Origin: Pseudofrankia sp. DC12
GTDB taxonomy: Bacteria; Actinomycetota; Actinomycetes; Frankiales; Frankiaceae
Direction of reading: 5' to 3'
DNA length: 64,000 bases
Assembly (NCBI RefSeq): GCF_000966285.1
Contig: NZ_KQ031391.1
Coordinates: 2,008,640 to 2,072,639 of the forward strand
Of the stretch, positions 56,545-64,000 are shown piece after piece. Numbering within the stretch: the stretch's first letter is position 1; each line of letters begins with the position of its first letter. The notes under the pieces were generated by a model that made no database searches, was not told where the DNA came from, and saw only the letters and a program-made list of their open reading frames with translations. The position numbers and the translations under genes are program-made.

Positions 56545-57375
56545 TCAGCGCGCGCGGAACACGGGTGCGCGCCGCTCGGCGAAGGCACGGTTGGCCTCCC
56601 GGAAATCCTCGGTCAGGTCGAGGCGGGACAGCTGCATCTGCTCGTCGAGCTGGGTGGCGAGCGGGACCCACTGCTTGCGGGTCACCCGGACCGAGTCCCG
56701 CGCCGCCAGCGGCGGGACCTTGAGCACCTCGTGGGCCAGCTCCTCGGCGGCGCGCAGGTGCTCGCCGGCCGGCACCAGCCGGTTGACCAGGCCGAGCCGG
56801 TACAGCTCCGCGGCCTCGATCCGCCGGCCGGTGATGAGCATCTCGGAGGCGATCTTCGAAGGCATGAAGGTATTGATCTTTGCCCAGGTGCGCGAGCCGG
56901 ACATGCCCGTCGTGGTCTCGCTGATCGCGAACCTGGCGTCCTCGGCGGCGACCACGAGGTCGCACTCGGCGGCGAGGTGCGCCCCACCGCCAAGCACGTA
57001 GCCGTGCACCGCGGCGATCACCGGCTTGTAGTTCGCCGTCCGCCCGAGCCAGCCCTCGCCGCCGGTGCCGCGCAGGTGCTGGGCGCCGCCGACATGCCCG
57101 CTGCGCACCGCGGCCAGAGCCTTCGCCCCGCGGGTCGCGTCGTCGGAGCCGAAGGAGAACGAGCTGTGCTCCTTCACGTCGAGCCCGGCGCAGAAGGCCC
57201 GGCCGGCGCCGTGGATGATGAGCACCCACAGGTCGTCGTCGAGGTCGAACGCGACCAGGGCCGCCCGGATCTCCGACTCCAGGTCGTCGTTGAGCGCGTT
57301 GAGCCGCTCGGGCCGGTTCAGCATCAGGTAGGCGAGACGCCCGTCCGTGGTGAACTCGATCGTCTTGTAGGTCAT
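56545..57375 (-). CDS. Enoyl-CoA hydratase/isomerase family protein
   Basis: Crotonase-fold protein, 276 residues. The oxyanion-hole regions (FCAGLDVKEH, GYVLGGGAHLAAECDL) are present. Of the two crotonase glutamates, the one in GxCEL is replaced (GAHL has His) while the second is kept in ISETTTG. Hydration, isomerisation or C-C cleavage are all possible. The gene lies between the two fused CoA-transferase genes with ~10-17-base gaps, so it belongs to their transcript. Confidence 0.88.
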   Translation of the reverse strand: MTYKTIEFTTDGRLAYLMLNRPERLNALNDDLESEIRAALVAFDLDDDLWVLIIHGAGRAFCAGLDVKEHSSFSFGSDDATRGAKALAAVRSGHVGGAQHLRGTGGEGWLGRTANYKPVIAAVHGYVLGGGAHLAAECDLVVAAEDARFAISETTTGMSGSRTWAKINTFMPSKIASEMLITGRRIEAAELYRLGLVNRLVPAGEHLRAAEELAHEVLKVPPLAARDSVRVTRKQWVPLATQLDEQMQLSRLDLTEDFREANRAFAERRAPVFRAR

Positions 57376-57384
57376 GCCGGTTCC

Positions 57385-59703
57385 TCAGCTAGTAGTGACG
57401 AACGGGGGCTCGCCGGATCCGCGCACGCCACCGCCGGCCGGGCGCGCCGGCTCGTCCGGCGCGAGCCCCAGCTCGGCGAGCACCTCGTGCGCGTGTTCCC
57501 CTGGCAGCGGCGCCGAGCGGTGCGTGCCCTGCCGCCCGGTCCGCTCCCCGACGTCGACGAGCGGACCGAAGCAGCCGGTGACCCGGCCGAACCGGAGGTC
57601 CGGCACGCTGATCACCAGAGCGGCCTGCCAGGCCGCGTCGTCCGCGAGCAGGGCGGCGAACGCGTCGTCGGCGCAGCGGGTGGCCCACACGCCGGCGTCG
57701 GCGAGCAGCCGCAGGAGCGCGTCCACGGGCCGGGTGGCGACGGCGGCCGCGACCACCGCGCGCGCCCCGGCCCCCCACCGGGCGCGTGCCCCGAGGCCGT
57801 CGAGGCCGAGCGCGGCCGCCAGGGCCTGGCTCATCCGCTCTCCGCGCGCGTCGATGGCGACCCAGCCGTCGGCCGCGCGGTACAGCGCCTCCGCGGGGTG
57901 GAAGCCAAGCCGGTCCGCCGCCAGCCGGGCTCGGCCGGCCAGCGAGCCGTCCGGCCGGCGGGCCACCTCGCCGCGCAGGAACAGCGCGGCGGACAGCAGA
58001 CTGGTGTGCACGTCCACGCCGGCTCCGGACTCCGCCCGCTCGTACAGGCCGGCGAGCAGGCCGATCGCGCCGAGCGCGCCGGCCGCGTAGTCGAGGTACG
58101 GCGACCGGTACCACAGCGGCCCGTTGCCGGCCCCGCCGGCGCGCGCCTCGTGGCCGCCCAGTGCCTGCATCACCATGTCGAAGCCGCTGCGCCCGGCACG
58201 CGGGCCGGCGCGGCCGTAGGCCGTGGTGTGCAGGTACACCAGGTCGGGGCGGGTGGCCCGCAGCGTCGCGGCGTCGACGCCGAGCCGTTCGGCCACACCC
58301 AGCCGGAAGTTGTGGTGCACGGCGTCGGCCGTCGCGACCAGGCGCCGCATGGTGTCCAGGCCGGCTGTCGTCTTGAGGTCCAGCACGATGGCCCGCTTGC
58401 CCCGGTTCGAGGCCAGGGTGTTGCGCAGGCCGGTCAGATTCGACAGCCCGGCCGGCGGCTCGACTTTGATCACGTCGGCGCCGAGGTCGGCCAGCAGCTT
58501 CGACGCGTACGGCCCGGCCACCCAGTTCCCCAGGTCCACCACCCGGATCCCGGCCAGCGGCGGATCCCCGTCGGCCGCCGCCACCGGGCTGTTCGCCGCT
58601 ACCGCCGCCACCGGCGGCGCCGGCCGGGCCGGGCCGGCGTCGCCGGGGCACCAGGTGAGGGTGACCGCGCCCGACGGCCACGCGTACCCGGCCGGGTCGA
58701 CCGTGACCAGCCCGGCCGCCCGCACCTGCGGGTCGTCGAAGCACTCCCCCGGCTCCAGCACCGGCTCCGCCGCGATCCCGACGGCGGCGAACGCCTCGAC
58801 CAGCTCAGCGCGGGGCATCTTCGCGAAGTAGGGTGCGAGCAGCTCGCGGTCGGCGAAGTAGTTCTCGGGGCCACGGGCGGGGTTCGCCGCGCCACGGTCC
58901 ACCGGGTCCACCGGCCCGGGGATCCCGAGCACCCGGTACACCTTGGCCAGCGCCCGCGGCACTCCCAGCACGATCTGGACGAACCCGCCGTCCGCGCACC
59001 GGAAGGCCAGATGCTGGACGTCCCGCGGTGGCACGGCGTCGAACGCTTCGTCGGGCCGTTCGGCGCTCAGCCACAGGTGTGGCCAGAACAACGCCAGGCC
59101 CTGCTGGAGGGACACCCGGACGCGCTGGCCACGCCCGGTCCGGCGCCGCTGGAGCAGCGCCGCCCACCCGCCCAGGGTGCCGAGCAGGGCCGCGCCGTAC
59201 AGCGTCGGCGCGAACGCGAACTGGGTGGGCTGGTCGCGGAACTGCTCGAACACGAACCCCGTCCGGGCCTGCACCAGCAGGTCGGTCGCGGGCGTCGGCT
59301 GCTCCCAGCCGGGCACGTAGCCGCCGACCTCCAGGACGACGAGCCGCGGGTGCCGGTCCTCGACGCCAGTCAGGCGCGGCGGCGCGGCGGCCTCGGGATG
59401 GTCCTCCCCGCCGACGAGGAGCACGTCCAGCGACGGGAGGATAGTGGGCAGGTCCTGCCGGCGGACCGGGGCCCAGTCCCGTGCCCACAGCGGCGCGGCC
59501 GGGTACTCGTCGGTGAAGGGGGAGTGCCCCGGCTCGGTGAGCTGGAGCACCGTGGCGCCGGCGTCCCGCAGCAGCCGGGCCACGACGGCGGTCGGCAGGC
59601 CGCTGCCGGCGTTGAGCACGCGGAGCCGGGCGGCCGCCGGCACCCGGCCGTCGTCAGGCGCGTGTCGCCGGCTTTCCACGGCGTGCCGAGGTGATCCGTC
59701 CAC
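57385..59703 (-). CDS. Tandem-fused CaiB/BaiF CoA-transferase 2
   Basis: A 772-residue protein of the same two-unit build as the copy on the other side of the hydratase gene, but clearly diverged. GTG 59703 has GGAAGG six bases upstream; GTG 59709 is too close to it. N-terminal unit with PATDLLVQARTGF, C-terminal unit with VVDLGNWVAGPYASKLLADLGA and RSGFDMVMQAL (catalytic-Asp position). It is the first gene of the CoA-transferase operon. The two fusions may act on different acids, or together. Confidence 0.87.
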   Translation of the reverse strand: MDGSPRHAVESRRHAPDDGRVPAAARLRVLNAGSGLPTAVVARLLRDAGATVLQLTEPGHSPFTDEYPAAPLWARDWAPVRRQDLPTILPSLDVLLVGGEDHPEAAAPPRLTGVEDRHPRLVVLEVGGYVPGWEQPTPATDLLVQARTGFVFEQFRDQPTQFAFAPTLYGAALLGTLGGWAALLQRRRTGRGQRVRVSLQQGLALFWPHLWLSAERPDEAFDAVPPRDVQHLAFRCADGGFVQIVLGVPRALAKVYRVLGIPGPVDPVDRGAANPARGPENYFADRELLAPYFAKMPRAELVEAFAAVGIAAEPVLEPGECFDDPQVRAAGLVTVDPAGYAWPSGAVTLTWCPGDAGPARPAPPVAAVAANSPVAAADGDPPLAGIRVVDLGNWVAGPYASKLLADLGADVIKVEPPAGLSNLTGLRNTLASNRGKRAIVLDLKTTAGLDTMRRLVATADAVHHNFRLGVAERLGVDAATLRATRPDLVYLHTTAYGRAGPRAGRSGFDMVMQALGGHEARAGGAGNGPLWYRSPYLDYAAGALGAIGLLAGLYERAESGAGVDVHTSLLSAALFLRGEVARRPDGSLAGRARLAADRLGFHPAEALYRAADGWVAIDARGERMSQALAAALGLDGLGARARWGAGARAVVAAAVATRPVDALLRLLADAGVWATRCADDAFAALLADDAAWQAALVISVPDLRFGRVTGCFGPLVDVGERTGRQGTHRSAPLPGEHAHEVLAELGLAPDEPARPAGGGVRGSGEPPFVTTS

Positions 59704-59790
59704 GACCACCCTTCCAGGTCCCGTCCCGGCGGCATGTCTAGGAGCGACGTCCCCGCCCAGGCGGGCTCAGGTCAGCCTCACCACTTTGCG

Positions 59791-59832
59791 GTATTTCGGA
59801 AGACATTACGACATGCCGTGGCACCCGGGCAA
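59791..59832 (-). promoter_or_regulatory. Promoter of the CoA-transferase operon with IclR-type operator (site B)
   Basis: Operator 59791-59818 reads ATTTCG, ten bases, CGACAT, then GCCG. A minus-strand -10 TAATGT (59803-59808) lies inside it and -35 TTGCCC (59827-59832) is 18 bases upstream. It is 88 bases before the start codon. Confidence 0.6.
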
Positions 59833-59859
59833 GACTTTGCCCACCCCTCGGACAGTGAT

Positions 59860-59892
59860 GCCCGGCGGCGGGAGGCGCCACCACCGCCGGGC
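59860..59892 (-). terminator. Candidate terminator of iclR
   Basis: GCCCGGCGG (59860-59868) pairs perfectly with CCGCCGGGC (59884-59892), 15-base loop, about 150 bases beyond the iclR stop and just upstream of promoter B. No gene is seen in 59833-60043. Confidence 0.4.
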
Positions 59893-60043
59893 GGCTCGCC
59901 ACCGTCGCGAGGCTGCGCGCCCGCACGGCGCGTGGAGATCGAGCCAGCCCGCCTCGGGTCACCGGCGGCGACGCGGACGGCCCCGTCGCCGCCGCGGCGA
60001 GCCAGGCGGTCCTGGCACGCCGCCGTGGCCGGCCCGGTAGGCG

Positions 60044-60871
60044 TCAGCCGTCGAAGACGGCGCCGCGGACCTCGAGGATGATGTCGCGCATCTGGTCGGG
60101 CCGCGCGGCGACGCGGCCCGTCGGACCGATCAGGCTCAGCCCGACCGGCTGGTCGCCGATCCGGCCGGCTACCGCGAACGAGCTGACACCCGTGGTGCCT
60201 TCGTCACTGGCGCGGTACCAGCCCAGCTCCCGGTGCTTCCTGATCTCCGCCTCGAACGCGCGCGGCTCGACGATGGTCTTCGGGGTCAGCTGCGCCAGCG
60301 GCTTGAGGCGCAGCAGCCGCCCCATCGTCTCGTCGTCGAGCTCGCCGAGCAGCGCCTTGCCGATCGACGTGCCGTGGACGCTGAAGAAGTCCCCGACGTT
60401 GAGCATGTACCGCAGCCGATGCCGGCCCTCGGAGACCGCCACGACCTTGATCTGCTCGCCGGCAAGCACCGCGCAACAGGACGTCTCCCCCGAACGCTGG
60501 GCGAGCAGGCTGGTCGCCTCGTTGCCGAAGGCCGCGAGCCCGTCGTTCGCGGCGATCATGGAGGCGACCGCCAGCAGCCGTCCGGTCGGGTAGAACCGCT
60601 TGGACGTAGCGGTCCGGCTGACGTACCCGAGCTCGTAGAGGGTGTTCAGCAGGTCCGAGCTGCTGCTCTCGGCCAGGTCGAGCAGCCGGGCGACCTCGGA
60701 CTTCGTGAGCTCCCGCTGCTCCCGGGCGAACACCTCGAACAGCGCCATCGCGCGCGCGGCCGCCGGTACCGTGGGACGGCCAGCGGCCGGCGCACCCCCG
60801 CCGGAGTGCCCACCGCCGCGCCCGGCGGGTCGCGGCGTGCCCTCCTGCAGGCTCTCGACTTGCCTAGCCAC
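60044..60871 (-). CDS. IclR-family transcriptional regulator
   Basis: A 275-residue IclR regulator from GTG 60871 (ARQVESLQEG). Residues 1-40 are a Gly/Pro-rich tail; the winged helix follows (LTKSEVARLLDLAESSSSDLLNTLYELGYV), then the effector domain with GTSIGKALLGELDD, RELGWYRASDEGTTGVSSFAVAG and a late PVGLSLIGPTGRV. IclR members commonly control aromatic-acid pathways (PcaR, PobR type). The operator copies around it suggest it autoregulates and controls the flanking operons. No other regulator is present in this region. Confidence 0.93.
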   Translation of the reverse strand: MARQVESLQEGTPRPAGRGGGHSGGGAPAAGRPTVPAAARAMALFEVFAREQRELTKSEVARLLDLAESSSSDLLNTLYELGYVSRTATSKRFYPTGRLLAVASMIAANDGLAAFGNEATSLLAQRSGETSCCAVLAGEQIKVVAVSEGRHRLRYMLNVGDFFSVHGTSIGKALLGELDDETMGRLLRLKPLAQLTPKTIVEPRAFEAEIRKHRELGWYRASDEGTTGVSSFAVAGRIGDQPVGLSLIGPTGRVAARPDQMRDIILEVRGAVFDG

Positions 60872-60923
60872 GGCCGCTGCCCATCCTTCGCGTCGGAGAC
60901 CTGGCACCAACGAATTACTCCCA

Positions 60924-60951
60924 GCATATCGGAGAAATCCACGACATGCCG
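60924..60951 (-). promoter_or_regulatory. IclR-type operator before iclR (site C)
   Basis: ATATCG, ten bases, CGACAT, then GCCG: 53 bases before the iclR GTG. The right half (ACGACATGCCG) is identical to site B. A possible minus-strand -10 TATGCT overlaps the left arm. Confidence 0.6.
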
Positions 60952-60987
60952 AATGGTCGCGCGTCGGGTGCTGGTGGCCGGTCCGCG

Positions 60988-61392
60988 TCAGCCGAGCGAC
61001 TCCCCCACCGCGGGCACGCTGCGGTAGGTCACCCACCGGGTGATCCGAGCCTCGGCGTCGAACGTGCCCAGCCCCGCGAACGAGGAGCGGACCGGCCCGC
61101 CCTCGTGCTCCCGGACGATGCCCTCGACCACGGACCGGTCGTCGGCCACGTGCAGCAGCTGGATCTCGTGGAACCACGACCGCGAGCCGCGCCGCTCCTT
61201 CAGCAGCGCGCGCACCGCCTCGCGTCCCCGCACCTCGGCCCGTTTCGGGCTGTCCGGGTCGAACGGCGGGTGGGAGTAAAAGGCGTCTTCCGTGAAGAGG
61301 TCCGCCACGGCGTCGAAGTCGCCCCGTTCGAGGCCCTTGACGTAGCCCAGCACCGCCGCGTGGATCCTGGCCCGGTCGGGGTAGCCGCTCAT
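60988..61392 (-). CDS. SnoaL-like (NTF2-fold) protein
   Basis: A 134-residue alpha+beta barrel protein. Typical features are VLGYVKGLERGDFDAVADLFTEDAFY at the N-terminus and FAGLGTFDAEARITRWVTYR at the end (only the pattern, with Asp and Glu in the first helix, matters). Members act as hydratases, isomerases, cyclases or ligand carriers. Between an SDR and a regulator of aromatic-type genes it is likely a small-molecule enzyme, but the reaction is unknown. Confidence 0.82.
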   Translation of the reverse strand: MSGYPDRARIHAAVLGYVKGLERGDFDAVADLFTEDAFYSHPPFDPDSPKRAEVRGREAVRALLKERRGSRSWFHEIQLLHVADDRSVVEGIVREHEGGPVRSSFAGLGTFDAEARITRWVTYRSVPAVGESLG

Positions 61393-61419
61393 GTCACTCC
61401 TAGGCTCTGCCGGCCGCCG

Positions 61420-62157
61420 TCACGGCATGAACTTCCCGCCGTTGACGTGCAGCGTCTGACCGGTGATGAAGCTGGCCTCCGGGGAGGCGAGGAACCGGAC
61501 GGCGCGGGCGGTCTCGGCCGCCTCCCCGGCCCGGCCCATCGGGATGCGGGAGGTGTCCAGCGGGGCGCGGGCCCGCGCGGTGCCCTCCGTCCGGGTGGGC
61601 CCCGGCGCCACGACGTTGACCCGCACCGTCGGGGCCCACTCGTGCGCGAGCGTCCGGCTCATGCCCACGACCCCCGCCTTGCTCGCCGAGTAGGCGACGA
61701 GGTTCGGGTTGGCCATCGACCCGGCGCCGGAGGAGATGTTGACGATGGCGCCGCCCCCGGTCGCCATCATGCTGGCCCCGGCCTCGCGGCAGACGAGGAA
61801 CGTCCCGGTGAGGTTGACGTCCAGGACGCGCTTCCACATCTCCTCGGCGGTGTCCACCGCCGGGGCGAACGGAAAGATCCCCGCGCAGTTGACGACGACG
61901 CCGATCCGGCCGTATTCGACGACGGCGAGCCGGACCAGCGCGCGCACGTCGTCCAGCCTGGTCACGTCAACCTTCACCGGCGTCGCGGGCACGCCGAGCT
62001 CGCGTTCGCAGCCGGCCGCGACGGCCCTGGCGTTGTCCAGGTCGACATCGGCCAGGACCAGCGGGCCGCCGAGGGTGGCCAGCTCCCGGGCGACGGCCAT
62101 GCCGATGCCGCGCCCGGCCCCCGTCACCAGCATCGCGGCCTTCAACGGTTCAGACAT
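61420..62157 (-). CDS. Short-chain dehydrogenase/reductase (FabG-like)
   Basis: Classical SDR of 245 residues from ATG 62157, preceded by GAAGAGGG. The cofactor loop is VTGAGRGIGMAVA, the NNAG-equivalent is VNCAGIF, and the catalytic Ser and YSASKAG are present; the C-terminal block TGQTLHVNGGKFM is typical. The Asp of VLADVDLD favours NAD. It would oxidise a secondary alcohol to a ketone. It lies 49 bases after the P450 gene. Confidence 0.92.
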   Translation of the reverse strand: MSEPLKAAMLVTGAGRGIGMAVARELATLGGPLVLADVDLDNARAVAAGCERELGVPATPVKVDVTRLDDVRALVRLAVVEYGRIGVVVNCAGIFPFAPAVDTAEEMWKRVLDVNLTGTFLVCREAGASMMATGGGAIVNISSGAGSMANPNLVAYSASKAGVVGMSRTLAHEWAPTVRVNVVAPGPTRTEGTARARAPLDTSRIPMGRAGEAAETARAVRFLASPEASFITGQTLHVNGGKFMP

Positions 62158-62205
62158 ACGCACCCTCTTCACCTGGCCGGGGCGGGACCGCTGGCCCGGG
62201 CACGC

Positions 62206-63450
62206 CTACGCCCACCGCACCGGGAACGAGGCGAGCCCGCGGGTCAGGAACGACGGGATCCACTCGAGCGCGTCGACGTCCGCTTCCAGCCTGGGCGCCT
62301 CGGCCAGGTGGGCGAAGGCAATGGTGGCCTCGAGGCGGGCGAGGCTCTGCCCGAGGCACAGATGGATTCCGCCGCCGAAGGCCACCTGGCGCGGGCCCGC
62401 ACGCCGGATGTTGAACGTGTGCGGGTCGTCGAACGCCGCCGGATCCCGGTTCGCGGCCGCGAGGATCGCGTAGACGGACTCGCCCGCCTGGATCGGCAGC
62501 CCGCCGAGCCCGGTGTCCTCGGGCGCGGTCCGGCGCAGGCTGTTGCGCGCGGGGCCCTCGCACCGCAGCATCTCCTCGACCGCCGACGGGATGACGCCCG
62601 GGTCGGACCGCAGCTCGGCGTAGGACGCGGGGTTCCGCAGCAGCAGGTACATGCCGTTGGAGATCAGGTTCCTGGTGGTGCTGAACCCCGCGGAATGCAG
62701 CAGCATGCAGTTCGCGATGATCTCCTCGTCCGTCAGGAACCGCCCTTCCTCGTCCCTGGCCGCCAGCAGCTGCGAGATGATGTCGGACCCGCCGGGACGC
62801 GCCCGGCGCTCCCGGATGAGCTCGGTGAAGAACGCGAAGCACTCCCGTGCGGTCGTCTCCCGCCGGGCGGCCACCTCCGCGGCCTGCGGCAGCGGCTCCA
62901 GCGACCCGATCAACGCGTCGCCCCAGGCGATGAACTCGCTTTCCAGGCTCAGCGGGACACCGACGAGCCGGCAGATCAGCCGCAGCGGGACCAGGTACGA
63001 GAAGTCCTGGATGAAGTCGAAGTGGTCCCGCCCGCGCAGCTCGGCCAGCAGGCCCCGCACGATGTCGCGGACGTCCGCCCGGCTCGCCTCCAGTGACTTC
63101 GGGGTGAACAGGCCGGCCAGCAGCCCGCGGAGCACGGTGTGCTTCGGCGGGTCCCGGAAGGCCAGGCTCTCGAGAAAGACGCGCTGGGTGGGGGTGACGC
63201 CCGGCGCGCCGGACATCTCCTCCCGGCTCCACCGCCGGTCCCGGACCAGCCCCTGCGTGGCCTGGTACGACGTGACGAGAACCGGTCCGGACGCGGTCCG
63301 GTAGACCGGCGCGTGCGCGCGCAGGCGGTCGAAGAAGGGGTACGGGTCCCGGGTGATCTCGGCCCGGTCGGGGTGGTCCGCGTTCAGGTACTGGGCCACC
63401 TCCTCGTCGATCGTCCAGTGGTGGTGCCGCAGGTCCACGTCAGCTGTCAT
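62206..63450 (-). CDS. Cytochrome P450
   Basis: Soluble bacterial P450 of 414 residues from ATG 63450, behind GAGGAGG. The I-helix reads HSAGFSTTRNLISN, with SAGFSTT in the place of AGxxTT; the K-helix ExxR is in VEEMLR; the heme loop is FGGGIHLCLGQSLAR with the axial Cys. Substrate unknown; it would hydroxylate a small molecule using a ferredoxin encoded elsewhere. It lies 16 bases downstream of the alcohol dehydrogenase gene. Confidence 0.94.
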   Translation of the reverse strand: MTADVDLRHHHWTIDEEVAQYLNADHPDRAEITRDPYPFFDRLRAHAPVYRTASGPVLVTSYQATQGLVRDRRWSREEMSGAPGVTPTQRVFLESLAFRDPPKHTVLRGLLAGLFTPKSLEASRADVRDIVRGLLAELRGRDHFDFIQDFSYLVPLRLICRLVGVPLSLESEFIAWGDALIGSLEPLPQAAEVAARRETTARECFAFFTELIRERRARPGGSDIISQLLAARDEEGRFLTDEEIIANCMLLHSAGFSTTRNLISNGMYLLLRNPASYAELRSDPGVIPSAVEEMLRCEGPARNSLRRTAPEDTGLGGLPIQAGESVYAILAAANRDPAAFDDPHTFNIRRAGPRQVAFGGGIHLCLGQSLARLEATIAFAHLAEAPRLEADVDALEWIPSFLTRGLASFPVRWA

Positions 63451-63466
63451 GTGGTTCAAGGCCTCC

Positions 63467-64000
63467 TCAGCCGAAGGTGAGCACCGGCTTGATCGTGCGC
63501 CCGCCGGCCGCGTCGGCCATGGCCGCGTCGATCCGCTCGAACGGGTAGACCTGGACAAGCCGGTCCACGGGGAGCCGGCCCTGCCGGTGCAGCCCGATCA
63601 GCGCGCGCAGGAACGCGGGGCTGCCGTCGCCCATCACGACGCCGCGCAGCCCCATGGCGCCCGAGACGAGCTGGACGAGCGGCAGCGCGAGCTGCTCGGT
63701 GGGCGCCGCCGCCCCCACGAGGCCGACCGTCCCGCCGCGGGCGAGACCGGACAGCGCTGCCCGCAGGACCTGGGTGCTCGCGGTGGTCTCGACGACGAAG
63801 TCGGCGCCGCCACCGGTGAGCTCCCGGATCGCCGCGCCCAGGTCGCCGGCCTCCCGGCCGTTGATCGTGCCGGTCGCGCCCAGCTCGCGGGCGAGTTCCA
63901 GCCGGGACGGGACCAGGTCCACGGCGACGATCCGGGTCGCGGCGGTGACGGCCGCGGCCATGACCGCGGACAGCCCGACGGCGCCGGCCCCGAGCACGAC
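63467..64000 (-). CDS. Zinc-type alcohol dehydrogenase, C-terminal part
   Basis: The frame is open to the window edge, so the catalytic zinc domain is outside. The visible part is the Rossmann domain starting VLGAGAVGLSAVMAA, with VAVDLVPSRLELARELGA, DFVVETTAS and the late RIDAAMADAAGGRTIKPVL. It is most like the aryl-alcohol/MDR class III-type dehydrogenases. It would oxidise an alcohol to an aldehyde, perhaps the P450 product. It is the first visible gene of the P450 operon. Confidence 0.88.
   Translation of the reverse strand, partial: VVLGAGAVGLSAVMAAAVTAATRIVAVDLVPSRLELARELGATGTINGREAGDLGAAIRELTGGGADFVVETTASTQVLRAALSGLARGGTVGLVGAAAPTEQLALPLVQLVSGAMGLRGVVMGDGSPAFLRALIGLHRQGRLPVDRLVQVYPFERIDAAMADAAGGRTIKPVLTFG

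Overview
The window comes from a very GC-rich actinobacterium. Gene order (wecA, atpI/Z and the atp operon; tsaC, prmC, prfA, rpmE, rho; thrB, thrC, hom, lysA, argS), the frequent GTG starts and the long acidic/basic insertion in Rho fit the Frankiales (Frankia/Pseudofrankia-like). That placement is an inference; no 16S rRNA gene is present.

Region 1 (1-3600) holds the 3' end of an ethylmalonyl-CoA mutase (MeaA type), a PP2C-like phosphatase and a PduO-type cobalamin adenosyltransferase on the plus strand. A DUF4288 gene and a Phd/RelE toxin-antitoxin pair with its own 16-bp palindrome follow on the minus strand. Region 2 (3600-28170, almost all minus strand) is core genome: the ATP synthase operon with unusually long internal spacers, wecA, tsaC-prmC-prfA-rpmE, rho, the threonine/lysine genes, argS, a single-domain response regulator and tRNA-Arg(CCG) on the plus strand.

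Region 3 (28170-36050) is a scarred accessory island starting at the 3' end of tRNA-Arg. It holds a decayed serine recombinase, a DinB-like/ArsR/SRPBCC operon, a methyltransferase, an MFS exporter, the 3' fragment of a group II intron with readable domains V and VI, a P-type ATPase collapsed by an internal deletion, a glycosyltransferase with a ten-base G run, and a membrane-anchored protein of unknown function.

Region 4 (36100-64000, all minus strand) is a large catabolic region. A branched-chain-type ABC importer (SBP, LivF and a LivH-LivM-LivG triple fusion) lies next to an eleven-gene operon: NDP-forming acyl-CoA ligase, citryl-CoA-lyase-like protein, phthalate-dioxygenase-type Rieske oxygenase, dihydrodiol dehydrogenase, reductase, class III extradiol dioxygenase, LigJ-like hydratase, three RraA-type aldolases and an SDR. 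Next come an acyl-CoA dehydrogenase, two tandem-fused CaiB/BaiF CoA-transferases around an enoyl-CoA hydratase, an IclR regulator, then a SnoaL-like protein, an SDR, a P450 and the end of a zinc alcohol dehydrogenase.

The best candidate for an undescribed system is region 4. A 28-bp operator with core ATnTCG-N10-CGAnAT occurs in front of iclR, the CoA-transferase operon and the ring-cleavage operon, and in weaker form in front of the ABC importer. In three cases it lies on a recognisable -35/-10 promoter. This ties uptake, CoA activation, ring hydroxylation, ring cleavage and aldol cleavage into one probable IclR regulon, whose substrate cannot be read from sequence.
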